Shown one piece after another: positions 39,229 through 49,563 of a stretch of DNA of 64,000 bases. Below the pieces are notes generated by a model. It was given only the letters and a program-made list of their open reading frames with translations, was not told the origin of the DNA and ran no database searches. Position numbers and translations under genes: made by a program. The DNA is from Psychrobacter raelei (GTDB lineage Bacteria; Pseudomonadota; Gammaproteobacteria; Pseudomonadales; Moraxellaceae), in NCBI RefSeq assembly GCF_022631235.3, contig NZ_CP093310.2:2294001-2358000 (forward strand), written 5' to 3'. Within the stretch, counting starts at the first letter, position 1; each line of letters opens with the position of its first letter.

Positions 39229-41724
39229 TTAGAAGTCGAAGTCTCTCGTAAAAGAGCGGCGTATTGTATAGGTGAACGATTGATATTCTTTATATTTGCT
39301 CGTACCTGGAACCTTCTCTTCGAGTTTCAGAAATACATCCATTCCATTATAGTTATCTGCTTCATGTGACAGTAACAGTTGAACTCTTTCTTCCCGGTCT
39401 CTAGCATTATCCGAGCGTATGTCAAAGTTAATCTCTCTGGTATCTGAGATTAGCTCACCTTCCTTAGTATAGAGACCCAGTCTTACTACTCGAGGTTGTA
39501 CTTTATCAGTCACAGGTTCACTTTGATAAAGCATAATACCCAGCTGTCCTGATGTAATCAGTGAGTTTTGACGTTTAAGCACCTCAATATCAACTAATCT
39601 CACATCACTTTCACGCGCCTTGTTGATAGCAAGGACTGGAACAACAACCTCTTGCAGAGAGGCACCCCCATGTACAAATCGACTACCAGAGCCTTTTAAT
39701 CTCAGTCTATTAATAGAAGTAGGCACTTGTACTTCTATATCTCCCTCCAGCCCCAATTGGCTTGAGGTGAAATGGTGCAAACTAGGAGATTCTGCTAGGC
39801 CTTTACCTAAGATAAATCGTCTTGCTGATGTCATGATATCGCCATCAGGTAATGCCATTGAGAAGTCACTTTCATCAAGTTCATTATTCTGGTAGATAAA
39901 GCCATGGTCTGCCGTAATAAGTATATTGTAGGCATTGGTAGCAGCTAGCTTTTTAATCATATCGATAAGCTCTTCTACCGTATCCTGTGCAGCAACAAAA
40001 GCCTCTCCTTCAGATTTAAGCTTATCACCAGTATGGTCAATTCTATTGTGGTAGAAATAGATAACATCGTTATCTTTAAATAACTCGCGCCTCTCTGGAC
40101 GATCCATTTGTTTAAATTTGTCAGATTGAATGGCAAGCCCTCTACCATTTAAGGCGTTATTCAATATTTTGTGCCTTTGCTCAGTACCTTGAGTGCTAGT
40201 ACCGTCAATTATCACACTGCCCTTTCCATCTTCTGCTAAGCTTAACTTTTGATGAGGCAGTAATGCAGCCATACCTAACTGTGTATAGCTTGGTAGCATC
40301 GAAAGCATTGGTGTAAGCTCGGCACTAAAGCGATCTTCTTGACGAATCTTCTGTTTGAGTTCATCAGCAATCTCGTATCGGAGCGCATCTGAGATGATGA
40401 CATACACCTTTTTATTGCTCGTAATAAATGGACGAACATAGCGCTCAAAGAAGCTGCTTTGTAGGGGTATCGAGTCAGCCCTCCATTCATCACCCTTATG
40501 AATAGTTTCAGAGAAATTATTCCCCAGCTGTAGCAGGTAGTTATTGGAGTATAAGCCTTGAACTTTTTCAGTTAACTGACCTAGAAGTGTCGGCTGATCC
40601 GCTTTGATTTTGTGATAGACATACTTACGATACAGCTGATCTACTCGGAACCACGAGTCTCTGTAGCACTCAACCCCATCGGTCAAGCTCGACATCGTCA
40701 AGTCTACTTGGTTCAGCTGATGGATAAATTGTGCCGCATAATCAATGGCTTGATACATATGCTCAAAGCTTGAGTACCAGTGACTCTGTCTACGTTGACG
40801 CACCCATACAGAGACCTTATCTGACGTCACATCGCTGTTTAATACTTTATTAATGAGGTCGGAGATAATCCGTAAATCTATTAACTTAAAGTAATCAACG
40901 TCTAAAACACTGTCTAAATCTCGATCATTTAAATCATTCTCGATGCTTAATATCGTTGCACACTTATCTGATAAGACTTCAAAGGCCTCTTTTTGCTTAC
41001 GATTGTCTTTCCAGCGTTTAAAGAAAACCAAAGCATCTGGCAATAAGCTCGAGGTACCTTTTGTACTGAGCTCATAGCTTGATTGGAACAGCTCAATGGC
41101 AAAGTCTCTGATGCTTGGCTCATCATTTTGATAGCCATAGATGCCTCTCACTTTCTTCCACAAAACATCTTCTAGACCATATTTTTGTAGCATGATTAGC
41201 TTATCGTTCTTATCTTCAGCTAATTCTTTCAGTAGCGCCTCTATTATCAAGTCCAAAATAGGATCTGACTTTGTGCATACTGCCAGCATTTTTAGCTCTA
41301 AGTCGGCAACGGTATCCTCTCGCTCTATGAGGCTTTTTAAAGCTTGCATGCGACTGTCAGACTCAAAGAAGCTAGCATGAGCACGTAATACTTCTTCAAA
41401 ATCAGGAGACAGTGCAAGCTCTGATAGCCATATGGATATCTGGTCTGTCTTAAACTGGGTATGCGCCAACTGCACATCCAGCAGCCAGTTATCTAAATAA
41501 TCTGGCTCAGGACCTTCGTGATAAAGCAGGAACTGCTGCTTCGGCTCTTCCCGAAGTATTCTATATTTAACCCCAAATTCATTATTGTCTAAGACAATTT
41601 TTTCTATATCATCAAGCTCAAGTGCCTCGAATTCGTCTCGCAAGTCTTTATTATCATCGTACCAAAAGACGATACGATTACTTTTGAACAATTTGGTTAA
41701 GTTTGCTTTGATTCTATTGCTCAT
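39229..41724 (-). CDS. pglZ: BREX protein PglZ (alkaline phosphatase superfamily)
   Basis: PglZ is a core BREX component of the alkaline-phosphatase fold, thought to be a metal-dependent phosphatase or nuclease needed for phage exclusion and methylation. The 831-aa protein shows the metal/nucleophile segment VYVIISDALRYEIADEL near residue 440 and the metal-binding LITADHGFIYQNN near 600. A helical N-terminal half precedes these. Its ATG overlaps the pglX stop (TGATG), indicating translational coupling. brxL follows after about 30 bases. Confidence 0.95.
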   Translation of the reverse strand: MSNRIKANLTKLFKSNRIVFWYDDNKDLRDEFEALELDDIEKIVLDNNEFGVKYRILREEPKQQFLLYHEGPEPDYLDNWLLDVQLAHTQFKTDQISIWLSELALSPDFEEVLRAHASFFESDSRMQALKSLIEREDTVADLELKMLAVCTKSDPILDLIIEALLKELAEDKNDKLIMLQKYGLEDVLWKKVRGIYGYQNDEPSIRDFAIELFQSSYELSTKGTSSLLPDALVFFKRWKDNRKQKEAFEVLSDKCATILSIENDLNDRDLDSVLDVDYFKLIDLRIISDLINKVLNSDVTSDKVSVWVRQRRQSHWYSSFEHMYQAIDYAAQFIHQLNQVDLTMSSLTDGVECYRDSWFRVDQLYRKYVYHKIKADQPTLLGQLTEKVQGLYSNNYLLQLGNNFSETIHKGDEWRADSIPLQSSFFERYVRPFITSNKKVYVIISDALRYEIADELKQKIRQEDRFSAELTPMLSMLPSYTQLGMAALLPHQKLSLAEDGKGSVIIDGTSTQGTEQRHKILNNALNGRGLAIQSDKFKQMDRPERRELFKDNDVIYFYHNRIDHTGDKLKSEGEAFVAAQDTVEELIDMIKKLAATNAYNILITADHGFIYQNNELDESDFSMALPDGDIMTSARRFILGKGLAESPSLHHFTSSQLGLEGDIEVQVPTSINRLRLKGSGSRFVHGGASLQEVVVPVLAINKARESDVRLVDIEVLKRQNSLITSGQLGIMLYQSEPVTDKVQPRVVRLGLYTKEGELISDTREINFDIRSDNARDREERVQLLLSHEADNYNGMDVFLKLEEKVPGTSKYKEYQSFTYTIRRSFTRDFDF

Positions 41725-44700
41725 CAGCTCAGCCCTGTCACTTTTTTCAATGCATCACCCAGTTTTGGATAGTTCTGCTTCACCCCATCATCTAGGTCTA
41801 TTTCTACCTGCTTAGTCGCTAGTGGATATAAGGTGTCACGCTCATAAGCATCAATCTCCATCAGCGTCTTGTCTATCTTGTAGATCTCTTTTTCAGCTTT
41901 GGTCTTCTCACTTTGACTGCTATTACTACTGATGCTTATTGCTTCTAAGCGGCTCTTTTGAGCATCCAGCTTGGTTCTAAACTCGCGTAGGTAGTTGTTT
42001 AGCACCACACTTACGGTATCTGGGCGATAGCGGTGCATGTAGATGAGGACGTTAAAGCTACCACTTGAGAACATCCAGTAGATAGGCCGCTTCTTATAAC
42101 GTCTGATGTGATCGTTATAGAAGTCTTTTAAGAAGTAGTCACGGATGTCTTTTGGTTTGCCGTTTTTACCCAGTGCCATTTCGATAAAGTGCATGTTCTC
42201 ATCATAATGGTCTTCACCGAAGGTTACTTTTACAAACTTTCGGAAGTTGTCTACGATGTCATCTGTAAACCAGTTGCCATCTAAGATAGGCAATACGTTG
42301 TCTTTGTCTGGTGCAAAGGTCGGGCTGGGTATTTGAGTATGGTAGTCGTCGATGTCATCGCCTTGGTTGGCCAGTATCAGACCTGGCTTGTCTAGGCTAT
42401 AACGTCCAAACATACAGCCCACGGCATAGGAGATAAACTCACGCATGGTGTCGGCTAACAGTAGCTCTTCAAGCTCTTCGTCTGTCTTGTCTCCGCCATA
42501 GCGATAATGCGGATTACAGGTGAGGGTAATCTCTTTTAGAGGGACGTCAGGCGTGAGCTCGTCTTGTAGACCATAAGCATCGATAAAGATGCGGTTGTTC
42601 TCTTCTTCTAGCTGCTGCATCTCATCGGTCATTTGTTGCCAATGACTGCGTAGCTGTTTGTAGGTATCTTCAAGCGTTGGCTTACGATAGCTGTCTTCTA
42701 ATAAAGGCAGCGTTGTAAAGTCCCATGAGTCTTCGTATGAATCCCAGTCTTTTTTGGCTATTTCGATATTTTTAGATACAGTACTTCTAATTTCCTCTGT
42801 TTTACTCTCAGGCACACTATAGGGTAGCGATGCTACATCACCAACTTGCAGGTTTACTGTAGGATTTAAGATTTTAGTTAAATCGCTGTAAAGCTTCGTA
42901 TTAAGCATTCCTAAAATAGGGAAAATATCGCCTTTCGGAAAGTAGCTCATCCCACCAACATCATAAATAAAACCTGTTGGATAGTATCTGAATGAAGATC
43001 CTCCTGAATTAATTAACCCCCAAGAAATTGATTCTTGAAAATAATACTCGACATTTTGCGGTCTAGATCTTACTTTACCATTAGCATCTGTAAAGTTTCT
43101 AATCTCAGAACCACCTTCATGCCAATTGACTAAATAGTCTTGGTTACCATACCACCTGCGCTTTTCTCCCCCTTTATTATAGGGAAACCAAAAGCAGAGA
43201 CTCTGAATAGAGTCTAATTCATTATTTATATTGAAGCCTATTCGCTCATAGCTAACTTCTTGCCAGTTTCTAACAAACCTATTATTATCGGCCGTTGCTA
43301 AACCTTGCTTTGCTTCGCCTACATCAGATAAAGCGTTTTTTAAGAAAAGATCTCTGTATTTTTCACTAATCCAATATGTTATTGGAGAACCTGGCACTTT
43401 ACTAAATTCAGATGCTGGTAAATATTTGAGACGTTTCTGTGAATCCAGCTTATTATTTCTAATATTCTCAGGCGGGAAAATTGTTGGCTTCCCATTTTCA
43501 CCTATATCACTGTAATCGACATAACAATACGCCCCCTGTCTTAGAGGCTGCTGTACAGAATTCAGCCGCCAAATAGTTGCAGCCGTTCCAAACGCTATTC
43601 CCAGAACCATATTGCCCATATGTAATAGGCCTTCGACTGATGCAATACTTTCAAGTTTTTTTCTAAACTCTTTATATGATAGTAAGAACATCCAGCTCTG
43701 CATGGTAACCATGGCACTATAGCCATACTTAGGTACAAGCTCCAAGCCTCTCTCTATAAACATGGCAAATAAATCAGATTTACTATCAGGATATTCCTTT
43801 CTAGACCAAGCACTTAATCTGGCATTCATTCCCTTACTACCCATATAAGGCGGGTTAGCCACCACCACATGATAGCGAGGGCTTAAATACTTAGCTTGCT
43901 TGAGTACCGTCAGCACATTATTATGCGTATCACTTAAGAACAGCTGTCCTGACACATCTTTTTGTTCTAACTGCTCGATTATCTCATCAACATCAGTCAG
44001 CTCAGGGCGTATCAATGACCCAAAGTTATCCGCCTCTTCAAACTGAGTCAGCGTCTTCTCAAAGTCTTTGGTAAATAAGTCACGGCCCACAAAGTCCATG
44101 TACTCCGTCAGCTCGTCTTGTTCAAATTTAATCGGCTCAAGCACACAGATGTTCGGACGCACCTTTTTGCTAAAGAAGCGGCGATGTTTGGCACGTGCCT
44201 TCATGGTTAAGGCGAAAGCAGCCAGCTCCCCTGCTCGTTCATCAAGCTCAATACCGTACAGGTTGTGGTTTAGGATAAGCGACGGAATCTCTGAGGCGTC
44301 ATAGCCCTCTTCTTCATATATCTTGTATAGCAAGTCGAAGGCATAGGTCAGCATATGACCTGAACCACAGGCTGGATCACATATCTTCAGCTCTTCTGGG
44401 CTGTTTATTTTTAAGAAGTCGCTTTCGTCGTTTTCTGCAGCAGGCTTAATGTAGTATTCCATGCTGTCTGCTAAATTCGAGTCTGGGTTGTTGAGTAGCC
44501 ACAGTCGACCCAGTGAGTTCTCTACTAAGTAGCGGACAATCCAGTGCGGGGTAAACAGCTGTGTGGCAGCTGGTATATTCTCTGGGGTGACCTTTTTGTT
44601 TTTCTTAAGACCGGCGAAGACATCATCTTTTTTATCTGAGATATAAAACTGATATAACCAGCCAATAACTTCGACATCCTGACAGACCTCGGCGGTCATG

Positions 44701-45254
44701 ACCTTATGCATCTCTACTAAGATTGAGCTGCTAGAGAGTAGGTTCTCTGGCATGAGTAGCTGGGTGTAGTCATCAATTCTTTGAAATAAGAACGGCATGA
44801 TGCTAAACCAGTGGTTACAGGTTGCCACTAGCAGTAAACGATAAGCTTCTGTTTGTGGGTCTGCACTGGATGCGCGGTTGTTTAGCAGATCAAGTACTTG
44901 TGTTCGGATGTCAGACGGGATTTGTGCATCGTCTATATGGCCCATCTTGGCTTCGGCAAGTATCTCTGGCTGAGTTTGACCTTCTGCTGGTGAAACAACG
45001 CCGATACGGGTGTAGTGATTGACATCCATAAAGCGCAGGGCACTAAAGCGGTTAAACCAGATGTAAGCAACACGCTCAATCAGGTACTGCTCACCATGTG
45101 ACCGAATAATCTCTTCAATCTTGGCCACTGAGCTTGCAGACTCACGCCGAGCTAGACTGCCCTCAGCTAGTACAAATCTTAGCTTGGTAGATACCTGCTC
45201 AATTAAGTCCTTGCGCGCTTGCTGGGCAAATCTCTTTAAACTTGCTGTATCCAT
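41724..45254 (-). CDS. pglX: BREX adenine-specific DNA methyltransferase PglX
   Basis: PglX methylates an adenine in a non-palindromic BREX motif and marks host DNA as self. The 1176-aa length is usual. SAM motif I is CDPACGSGHMLTYAFDLL (about residue 290) and catalytic motif IV is VVANPPYMGSKG (about 465). A long C-terminal target-recognition and helical region follows. The stop and start codons overlap with brxC (TAATG) and pglZ (TGATG). I see no G or C homopolymer that would make it phase-variable. The recognition motif cannot be predicted. Confidence 0.96.
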   Translation of the reverse strand: MDTASLKRFAQQARKDLIEQVSTKLRFVLAEGSLARRESASSVAKIEEIIRSHGEQYLIERVAYIWFNRFSALRFMDVNHYTRIGVVSPAEGQTQPEILAEAKMGHIDDAQIPSDIRTQVLDLLNNRASSADPQTEAYRLLLVATCNHWFSIMPFLFQRIDDYTQLLMPENLLSSSSILVEMHKVMTAEVCQDVEVIGWLYQFYISDKKDDVFAGLKKNKKVTPENIPAATQLFTPHWIVRYLVENSLGRLWLLNNPDSNLADSMEYYIKPAAENDESDFLKINSPEELKICDPACGSGHMLTYAFDLLYKIYEEEGYDASEIPSLILNHNLYGIELDERAGELAAFALTMKARAKHRRFFSKKVRPNICVLEPIKFEQDELTEYMDFVGRDLFTKDFEKTLTQFEEADNFGSLIRPELTDVDEIIEQLEQKDVSGQLFLSDTHNNVLTVLKQAKYLSPRYHVVVANPPYMGSKGMNARLSAWSRKEYPDSKSDLFAMFIERGLELVPKYGYSAMVTMQSWMFLLSYKEFRKKLESIASVEGLLHMGNMVLGIAFGTAATIWRLNSVQQPLRQGAYCYVDYSDIGENGKPTIFPPENIRNNKLDSQKRLKYLPASEFSKVPGSPITYWISEKYRDLFLKNALSDVGEAKQGLATADNNRFVRNWQEVSYERIGFNINNELDSIQSLCFWFPYNKGGEKRRWYGNQDYLVNWHEGGSEIRNFTDANGKVRSRPQNVEYYFQESISWGLINSGGSSFRYYPTGFIYDVGGMSYFPKGDIFPILGMLNTKLYSDLTKILNPTVNLQVGDVASLPYSVPESKTEEIRSTVSKNIEIAKKDWDSYEDSWDFTTLPLLEDSYRKPTLEDTYKQLRSHWQQMTDEMQQLEEENNRIFIDAYGLQDELTPDVPLKEITLTCNPHYRYGGDKTDEELEELLLADTMREFISYAVGCMFGRYSLDKPGLILANQGDDIDDYHTQIPSPTFAPDKDNVLPILDGNWFTDDIVDNFRKFVKVTFGEDHYDENMHFIEMALGKNGKPKDIRDYFLKDFYNDHIRRYKKRPIYWMFSSGSFNVLIYMHRYRPDTVSVVLNNYLREFRTKLDAQKSRLEAISISSNSSQSEKTKAEKEIYKIDKTLMEIDAYERDTLYPLATKQVEIDLDDGVKQNYPKLGDALKKVTGLS

Positions 45255-48200
45255 TACACGTACACCTTCTTGCCGTCTTTGATTTGTTTAAGTAGTGCTT
45301 GTCGCATAGCCTGTAGATACTCATCTACATCATTTTCGTTATCTAACCAGGCACGGCTATAATCTACACTAACCTCACTTGCCGTTACATACTCAACCAC
45401 AGGCTCAGACACCTCTTTGGACTCCTCTGATGCGTAATCAGCATCAGCCGACTGTTTATTATCAGTGCTAATATTTTCATGAATCACTGGCTGTACGTCT
45501 TCATGAGTCGTTTCAACCTTTTTAGACTTATTAACCAGCTCAATAAGTCTACTTAGGTTACGCGGATGCGCTTGCTGGGTGAAGATACGTTCGCGCTCTT
45601 TGATAACCGCAATCAAGTGCTGTTCTTTTATGTCTTCTATTACTTTAGTATAAGGCTCATCAAACTCTTGCTGTCTAATATCAGGCAGGCTCTTATACTC
45701 ATCTGACTCCTGCATTCTTGACTGCAAGGCTTTGATAGATTCAATAGACTCATCAACAGCCTGACTGCGAGCAGCGTCAACAGATTGCTTTAGGTTATCC
45801 AGTAAGGTTTTGGCTTTTTGGATTCTGCCTCCCTTATAGATATCGTCATCTTCTAGCAGTCGACTAAGCACCGAATGCTCAGCCCCTTTTAAGTAACTAA
45901 AGTTAGAGTCTTGACGGGCTAAATAAACTTTAGCTTCGTCATAAATCTCCTTTTGAGGGCCATTTATAAATCTTATTAATGGATCTATAGTCGCTTCTTT
46001 GATATCTAGCAGCTCATCACCAGTACCTCTTGTCAGCTCTGTGAGGTACCAGTCATAAGAGTGTTTGGATATTTGCTTCAGCAGCTTGACAGCTGGATTT
46101 AGAGCCGCGATAAACGGATATCTTTGACTCTCGCTTAGGTGTCGCTCTAATCCTGCTATTTTCTCTTGAATACCATCAATGGTCTCAGTAGCCAGAGCTT
46201 TCGCTTCATGGTTGCTAGGCGGCTTATCAAAAAAGTCTTGATAGAAGTCTTTTAGGTTACGAACCTGCGAAGAAGTAAACTCAATCTGTGGCTCTAATAC
46301 TAGATTAATTTGGTTTTTGGTATTAACCAAAGCACTCGCCAACTTTTTGTCTTCAAGCAAGTTACCATCTAACCTAACTTCTACTTTCCCATGCACATAA
46401 AGCTTAGCTAAAGTACAAAGAATTGCCGTGTGGTGCCAGCCGTAAGGTTTCTTTTCAAACAGATCAACAATAGACTTAACCGTTGAACGGGTGCCTTCAT
46501 TTTTATTGCCTTTAATTTTTATCAATATTTCATTTTCAGGCTCTGACAAATTAGCACCTTCACTCAAAAGGTCACTCTGAGTCGCATCAATAATTTTGGC
46601 AACATCAGCTTCGCTATAGCTCACCCCATTGAGCATCTGTAAATAAGGATATGCTCGTGTAATCAGCTCATTAAATCCTTCATTAATACGAGACTGAGGG
46701 TCACTAGACTTGGAGGTTACTTCTTTGCCTGCCACAAGTAGCCTCGCCTGCCCAACTAGGTTCGCCACTCGTTTTTGTAGCTCTGCACGTCGCTCATTAT
46801 TCTGCTGCCCCTTCTCAGTTAAAATACGCTGAACTGACTGCTGCTGGGTACTTGAATAGTTTTGTTTGATGTACTTGTCTGTCTGCTTATACATTAATAT
46901 CTCTTTCATCACTCTGGCATCAGAGGGAAGAACAACATACAGATCATCACTACTAAAAGTAGAGCTGGCAATTAAGTTTTCAAAATTCTCTGAATTCTCA
47001 TGGAAGGGACTGATGACATTAATGGATAGCTCCTGAGGACGGCTATGTAGCTCATCATCCAGCTTGTTTGCATAGGCATAATCCTGCCCCGAGCTTCCAG
47101 ACTTATCTGACACATAACGAATCTTGGTATCTTTAATAGCATAACCAAATATGATTTTTGATAGCTCTTCAGCTACAGCTGACCTATCGACATCTGTCGC
47201 TTTGATTTCCTCTTCAATATCCTTTTCTTCATCTGTCAGATATTCATAAAGCTCACCGGTACGTCTGATATACGTCTGACTCTCTAATAAGTTTAAGGCC
47301 TCTTCCACTTCACGTCTTAGCTCAGATATGTCTTTATCAAAGCTGTCTAACATCAATACACAAAGGTTATGTAGCGTTGGCTGGAACTCCTTGATGTATT
47401 TCACTAGGAATAAAGCTTTTAAAACTTGTACCGCAAACTCATTATCTAAATGATTCTCTGCATTAATAATAGCGCGCTGAATATTTGATTTAAGAGTGTG
47501 GCGAACACCTTCGAACATCAAATCAAAAGTAGCCAGTTTACCTATTTGATTATCACTGATTTTAATAGCCACTTGCTGAAACACGCCCAACATGGAGCGC
47601 TCACCCACTGAGCTACTCTTGCCCTCAAAGGCATTATGCTGTGACAGATTGGTTATGGCAGCTTGAAATAGCGGGAATTGGTAAGGTATAAAGGGATAGC
47701 TATCAACAAAGTGCTCTTTATCCTTGAAGTTTTGATACTTCTGAGTACCCTCAGAAAAACTAAAAAGGGTTTTAAAGTTGTTCGCCTCTTTGTCATATAC
47801 TTTTGATAAGACAGACTCCCCTGCTTCATTTTTTACCAGAAGGCGCTTTTGAATGACTTCTGCTACGTCCTTACTGGTGAGCTTCATACGGTTCTTAAAT
47901 CTGTCTTGAATCTTTGAGAAGTCATTGCCTTGCTGTCTACCCGTCTCACCAACCACCGTATCCATGTCTTCTTGAGCGGTTACAATAATCCAAGCTCTAC
48001 CCTGACATTTAGTTGCTAGGCTTTCTGACACCGTCTGCAAGTTTGTCATTAACTTAACGTTATCGGCGATATATTGACCGACCTCGTCTACAAAGAAGTT
48101 CAGACGAAAGTCTTTTAAATCATTATCCTTGATTTGCTTCTCAATATAGTCATTAACCTGCTCAGCAAAGTCTTCAATCGAAAGACGATACTCACTGCGG

Positions 48201-48886
48201 TATTTATCTAAAATGTTTTTTGCTAGAGACTCATCTTCACCGGTTACCTGACTGTACGCCTTTGCAATATTGCCACCTTCAAGCAACGCTTGCTCTCTAC
48301 CTCTCTCCCAGCTCTTACCCGCCATTTCACTATAAGCTTGTTTAAAGCCTTCATAAAGCTCGCGGCTATCAAGATCTCTCTCGAACTGTGCAATATGACC
48401 TTGCTTGCCATAATAGCCACACATCTCATCAAAAACTTTAACAAATACAGCCAACAAGGCATCAAACTGAGTCTTACTAATAACATCCGCTTTTTGGTCA
48501 ATATTAAATAAGATGCTTTGTGACGGCATATCAACTGCTTTACGTAGCTCTTCGCGTAAAATCACATTGTGATCACACTTTGGCAAAAACAAATCTAGTG
48601 CTGCCTTAGTTGCGCCTTCAAACTGCACTTCTCTGTTTTCTAGTAGCAAGGCAAGCATTTTTAGTAAGTGAGATTTACCCGAACCAAAAAAGCCAGAAAT
48701 CCAAACCCCATTAGCGCCGCTATAGTTGTTATAGGCATTCAAAAAGTATTCAAGACGCTTTTCAACTTCATTAGTTAAGACATATTCATCAAGCTCTAGA
48801 CCTAAGCTGGCCTCATCATCAGCTTTAATAACCCCTTCAATTGATCTATCAACTTTTTTTGCAAATATACTTTTTAGCTTATCCAT
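45254..48886 (-). CDS. brxC: BREX ATPase BrxC
   Basis: BrxC (PglY-like) is the large P-loop ATPase of BREX. Walker A GFFGSGKSHLLKML is at residues 65-78 and a Walker-B-like FRLNFFVDEVGQYI at about 260. A SerGluArg-rich helical C-terminal half contains coiled-coil-like stretches and an acidic linker near 1130-1180. The 1210 aa are standard. AAGGGA precedes the ATG. It starts 15 bases after brxB and overlaps pglX, so brxB to brxL form one tight unit. Confidence 0.95.
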   Translation of the reverse strand: MDKLKSIFAKKVDRSIEGVIKADDEASLGLELDEYVLTNEVEKRLEYFLNAYNNYSGANGVWISGFFGSGKSHLLKMLALLLENREVQFEGATKAALDLFLPKCDHNVILREELRKAVDMPSQSILFNIDQKADVISKTQFDALLAVFVKVFDEMCGYYGKQGHIAQFERDLDSRELYEGFKQAYSEMAGKSWERGREQALLEGGNIAKAYSQVTGEDESLAKNILDKYRSEYRLSIEDFAEQVNDYIEKQIKDNDLKDFRLNFFVDEVGQYIADNVKLMTNLQTVSESLATKCQGRAWIIVTAQEDMDTVVGETGRQQGNDFSKIQDRFKNRMKLTSKDVAEVIQKRLLVKNEAGESVLSKVYDKEANNFKTLFSFSEGTQKYQNFKDKEHFVDSYPFIPYQFPLFQAAITNLSQHNAFEGKSSSVGERSMLGVFQQVAIKISDNQIGKLATFDLMFEGVRHTLKSNIQRAIINAENHLDNEFAVQVLKALFLVKYIKEFQPTLHNLCVLMLDSFDKDISELRREVEEALNLLESQTYIRRTGELYEYLTDEEKDIEEEIKATDVDRSAVAEELSKIIFGYAIKDTKIRYVSDKSGSSGQDYAYANKLDDELHSRPQELSINVISPFHENSENFENLIASSTFSSDDLYVVLPSDARVMKEILMYKQTDKYIKQNYSSTQQQSVQRILTEKGQQNNERRAELQKRVANLVGQARLLVAGKEVTSKSSDPQSRINEGFNELITRAYPYLQMLNGVSYSEADVAKIIDATQSDLLSEGANLSEPENEILIKIKGNKNEGTRSTVKSIVDLFEKKPYGWHHTAILCTLAKLYVHGKVEVRLDGNLLEDKKLASALVNTKNQINLVLEPQIEFTSSQVRNLKDFYQDFFDKPPSNHEAKALATETIDGIQEKIAGLERHLSESQRYPFIAALNPAVKLLKQISKHSYDWYLTELTRGTGDELLDIKEATIDPLIRFINGPQKEIYDEAKVYLARQDSNFSYLKGAEHSVLSRLLEDDDIYKGGRIQKAKTLLDNLKQSVDAARSQAVDESIESIKALQSRMQESDEYKSLPDIRQQEFDEPYTKVIEDIKEQHLIAVIKERERIFTQQAHPRNLSRLIELVNKSKKVETTHEDVQPVIHENISTDNKQSADADYASEESKEVSEPVVEYVTASEVSVDYSRAWLDNENDVDEYLQAMRQALLKQIKDGKKVYV

Positions 48887-48900
48887 TTTTATCCCTTTTA

Positions 48901-49515
48901 TTATGCTTCGCAGTGGAAAATATTAAATGCTCGGTAATACTTATCATCATGCAGCCTATCAAATAAGTCTAATGATGCACCCGACTCAATCGAGTGGGTA
49001 TAGGCCCCTGGAAAAAATATAACGGTTGGTCGTTCTTTAGCCGTACTTTGTAAATTATTCAGTACATTATGAGAGCGAATGTATGGGAAAACCTCACCCA
49101 CCCCAGTTAAAAATAGTACTTCAAATCCAGCAGCCTCTTCTAGTTTTTTTGCTATAGCGGGGACCAAATGAGTCTCTGGGTCTAATACACCCTGTAACAG
49201 CTCTTTAAGCTGTTCTTTTTCAACCGTTTGCTCAATCTCTAACAATCTGTCCCAAACGTCTATTTCTTTTAAAATCTCTATAGATAAATCATATAGGTTA
49301 ATTGTTAGGACCGTAACACCCTGGTTATTCAAACGATTTGAAAGCTGTTTCTGGATTTTACTCATCTCGCTTGCATCTTCAGGTAAAAAAGGGCATATAT
49401 AAAATGGAACCTCATTACCTATGCTTTGCATGCTTAAAAATCTATCACCAGAGATAATCCCGAATAGATGATCGTATACTGACTTACTAGAGTTAAGATT
49501 GTTTGTAATTGACAT
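48901..49515 (-). CDS. brxB: BREX protein BrxB (DUF1788)
   Basis: BrxB is a small core BREX protein of unknown biochemical role. The 204-aa sequence shows the DUF1788 pattern: a helical N-terminus, PFYICPFLPEDAS, VLTINLYDLSIEIL, a central helix with KEQLKELLQGVLDPE, VLFLTGVGEVFPYIRSHNVLNNL, and TVIFFPGAYT. The YPxxRxHxxLNxL-like segment and the closing PG are characteristic. It lies between brxA and brxC on the same strand. The ribosome site is weak (AAGG, 9 bases). Confidence 0.93.
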   Translation of the reverse strand: MSITNNLNSSKSVYDHLFGIISGDRFLSMQSIGNEVPFYICPFLPEDASEMSKIQKQLSNRLNNQGVTVLTINLYDLSIEILKEIDVWDRLLEIEQTVEKEQLKELLQGVLDPETHLVPAIAKKLEEAAGFEVLFLTGVGEVFPYIRSHNVLNNLQSTAKERPTVIFFPGAYTHSIESGASLDLFDRLHDDKYYRAFNIFHCEA

Positions 49516-49563
49516 GGGGTATTGCCTTATTAATGTACCTATATTTCGAAATAAATTCGACAG

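Noticed and set aside
41724..45254. Phase-variable pglX
   Set aside because: Some BREX methylase genes switch by homopolymer slippage. I found no long G or C run and the frame is full length.
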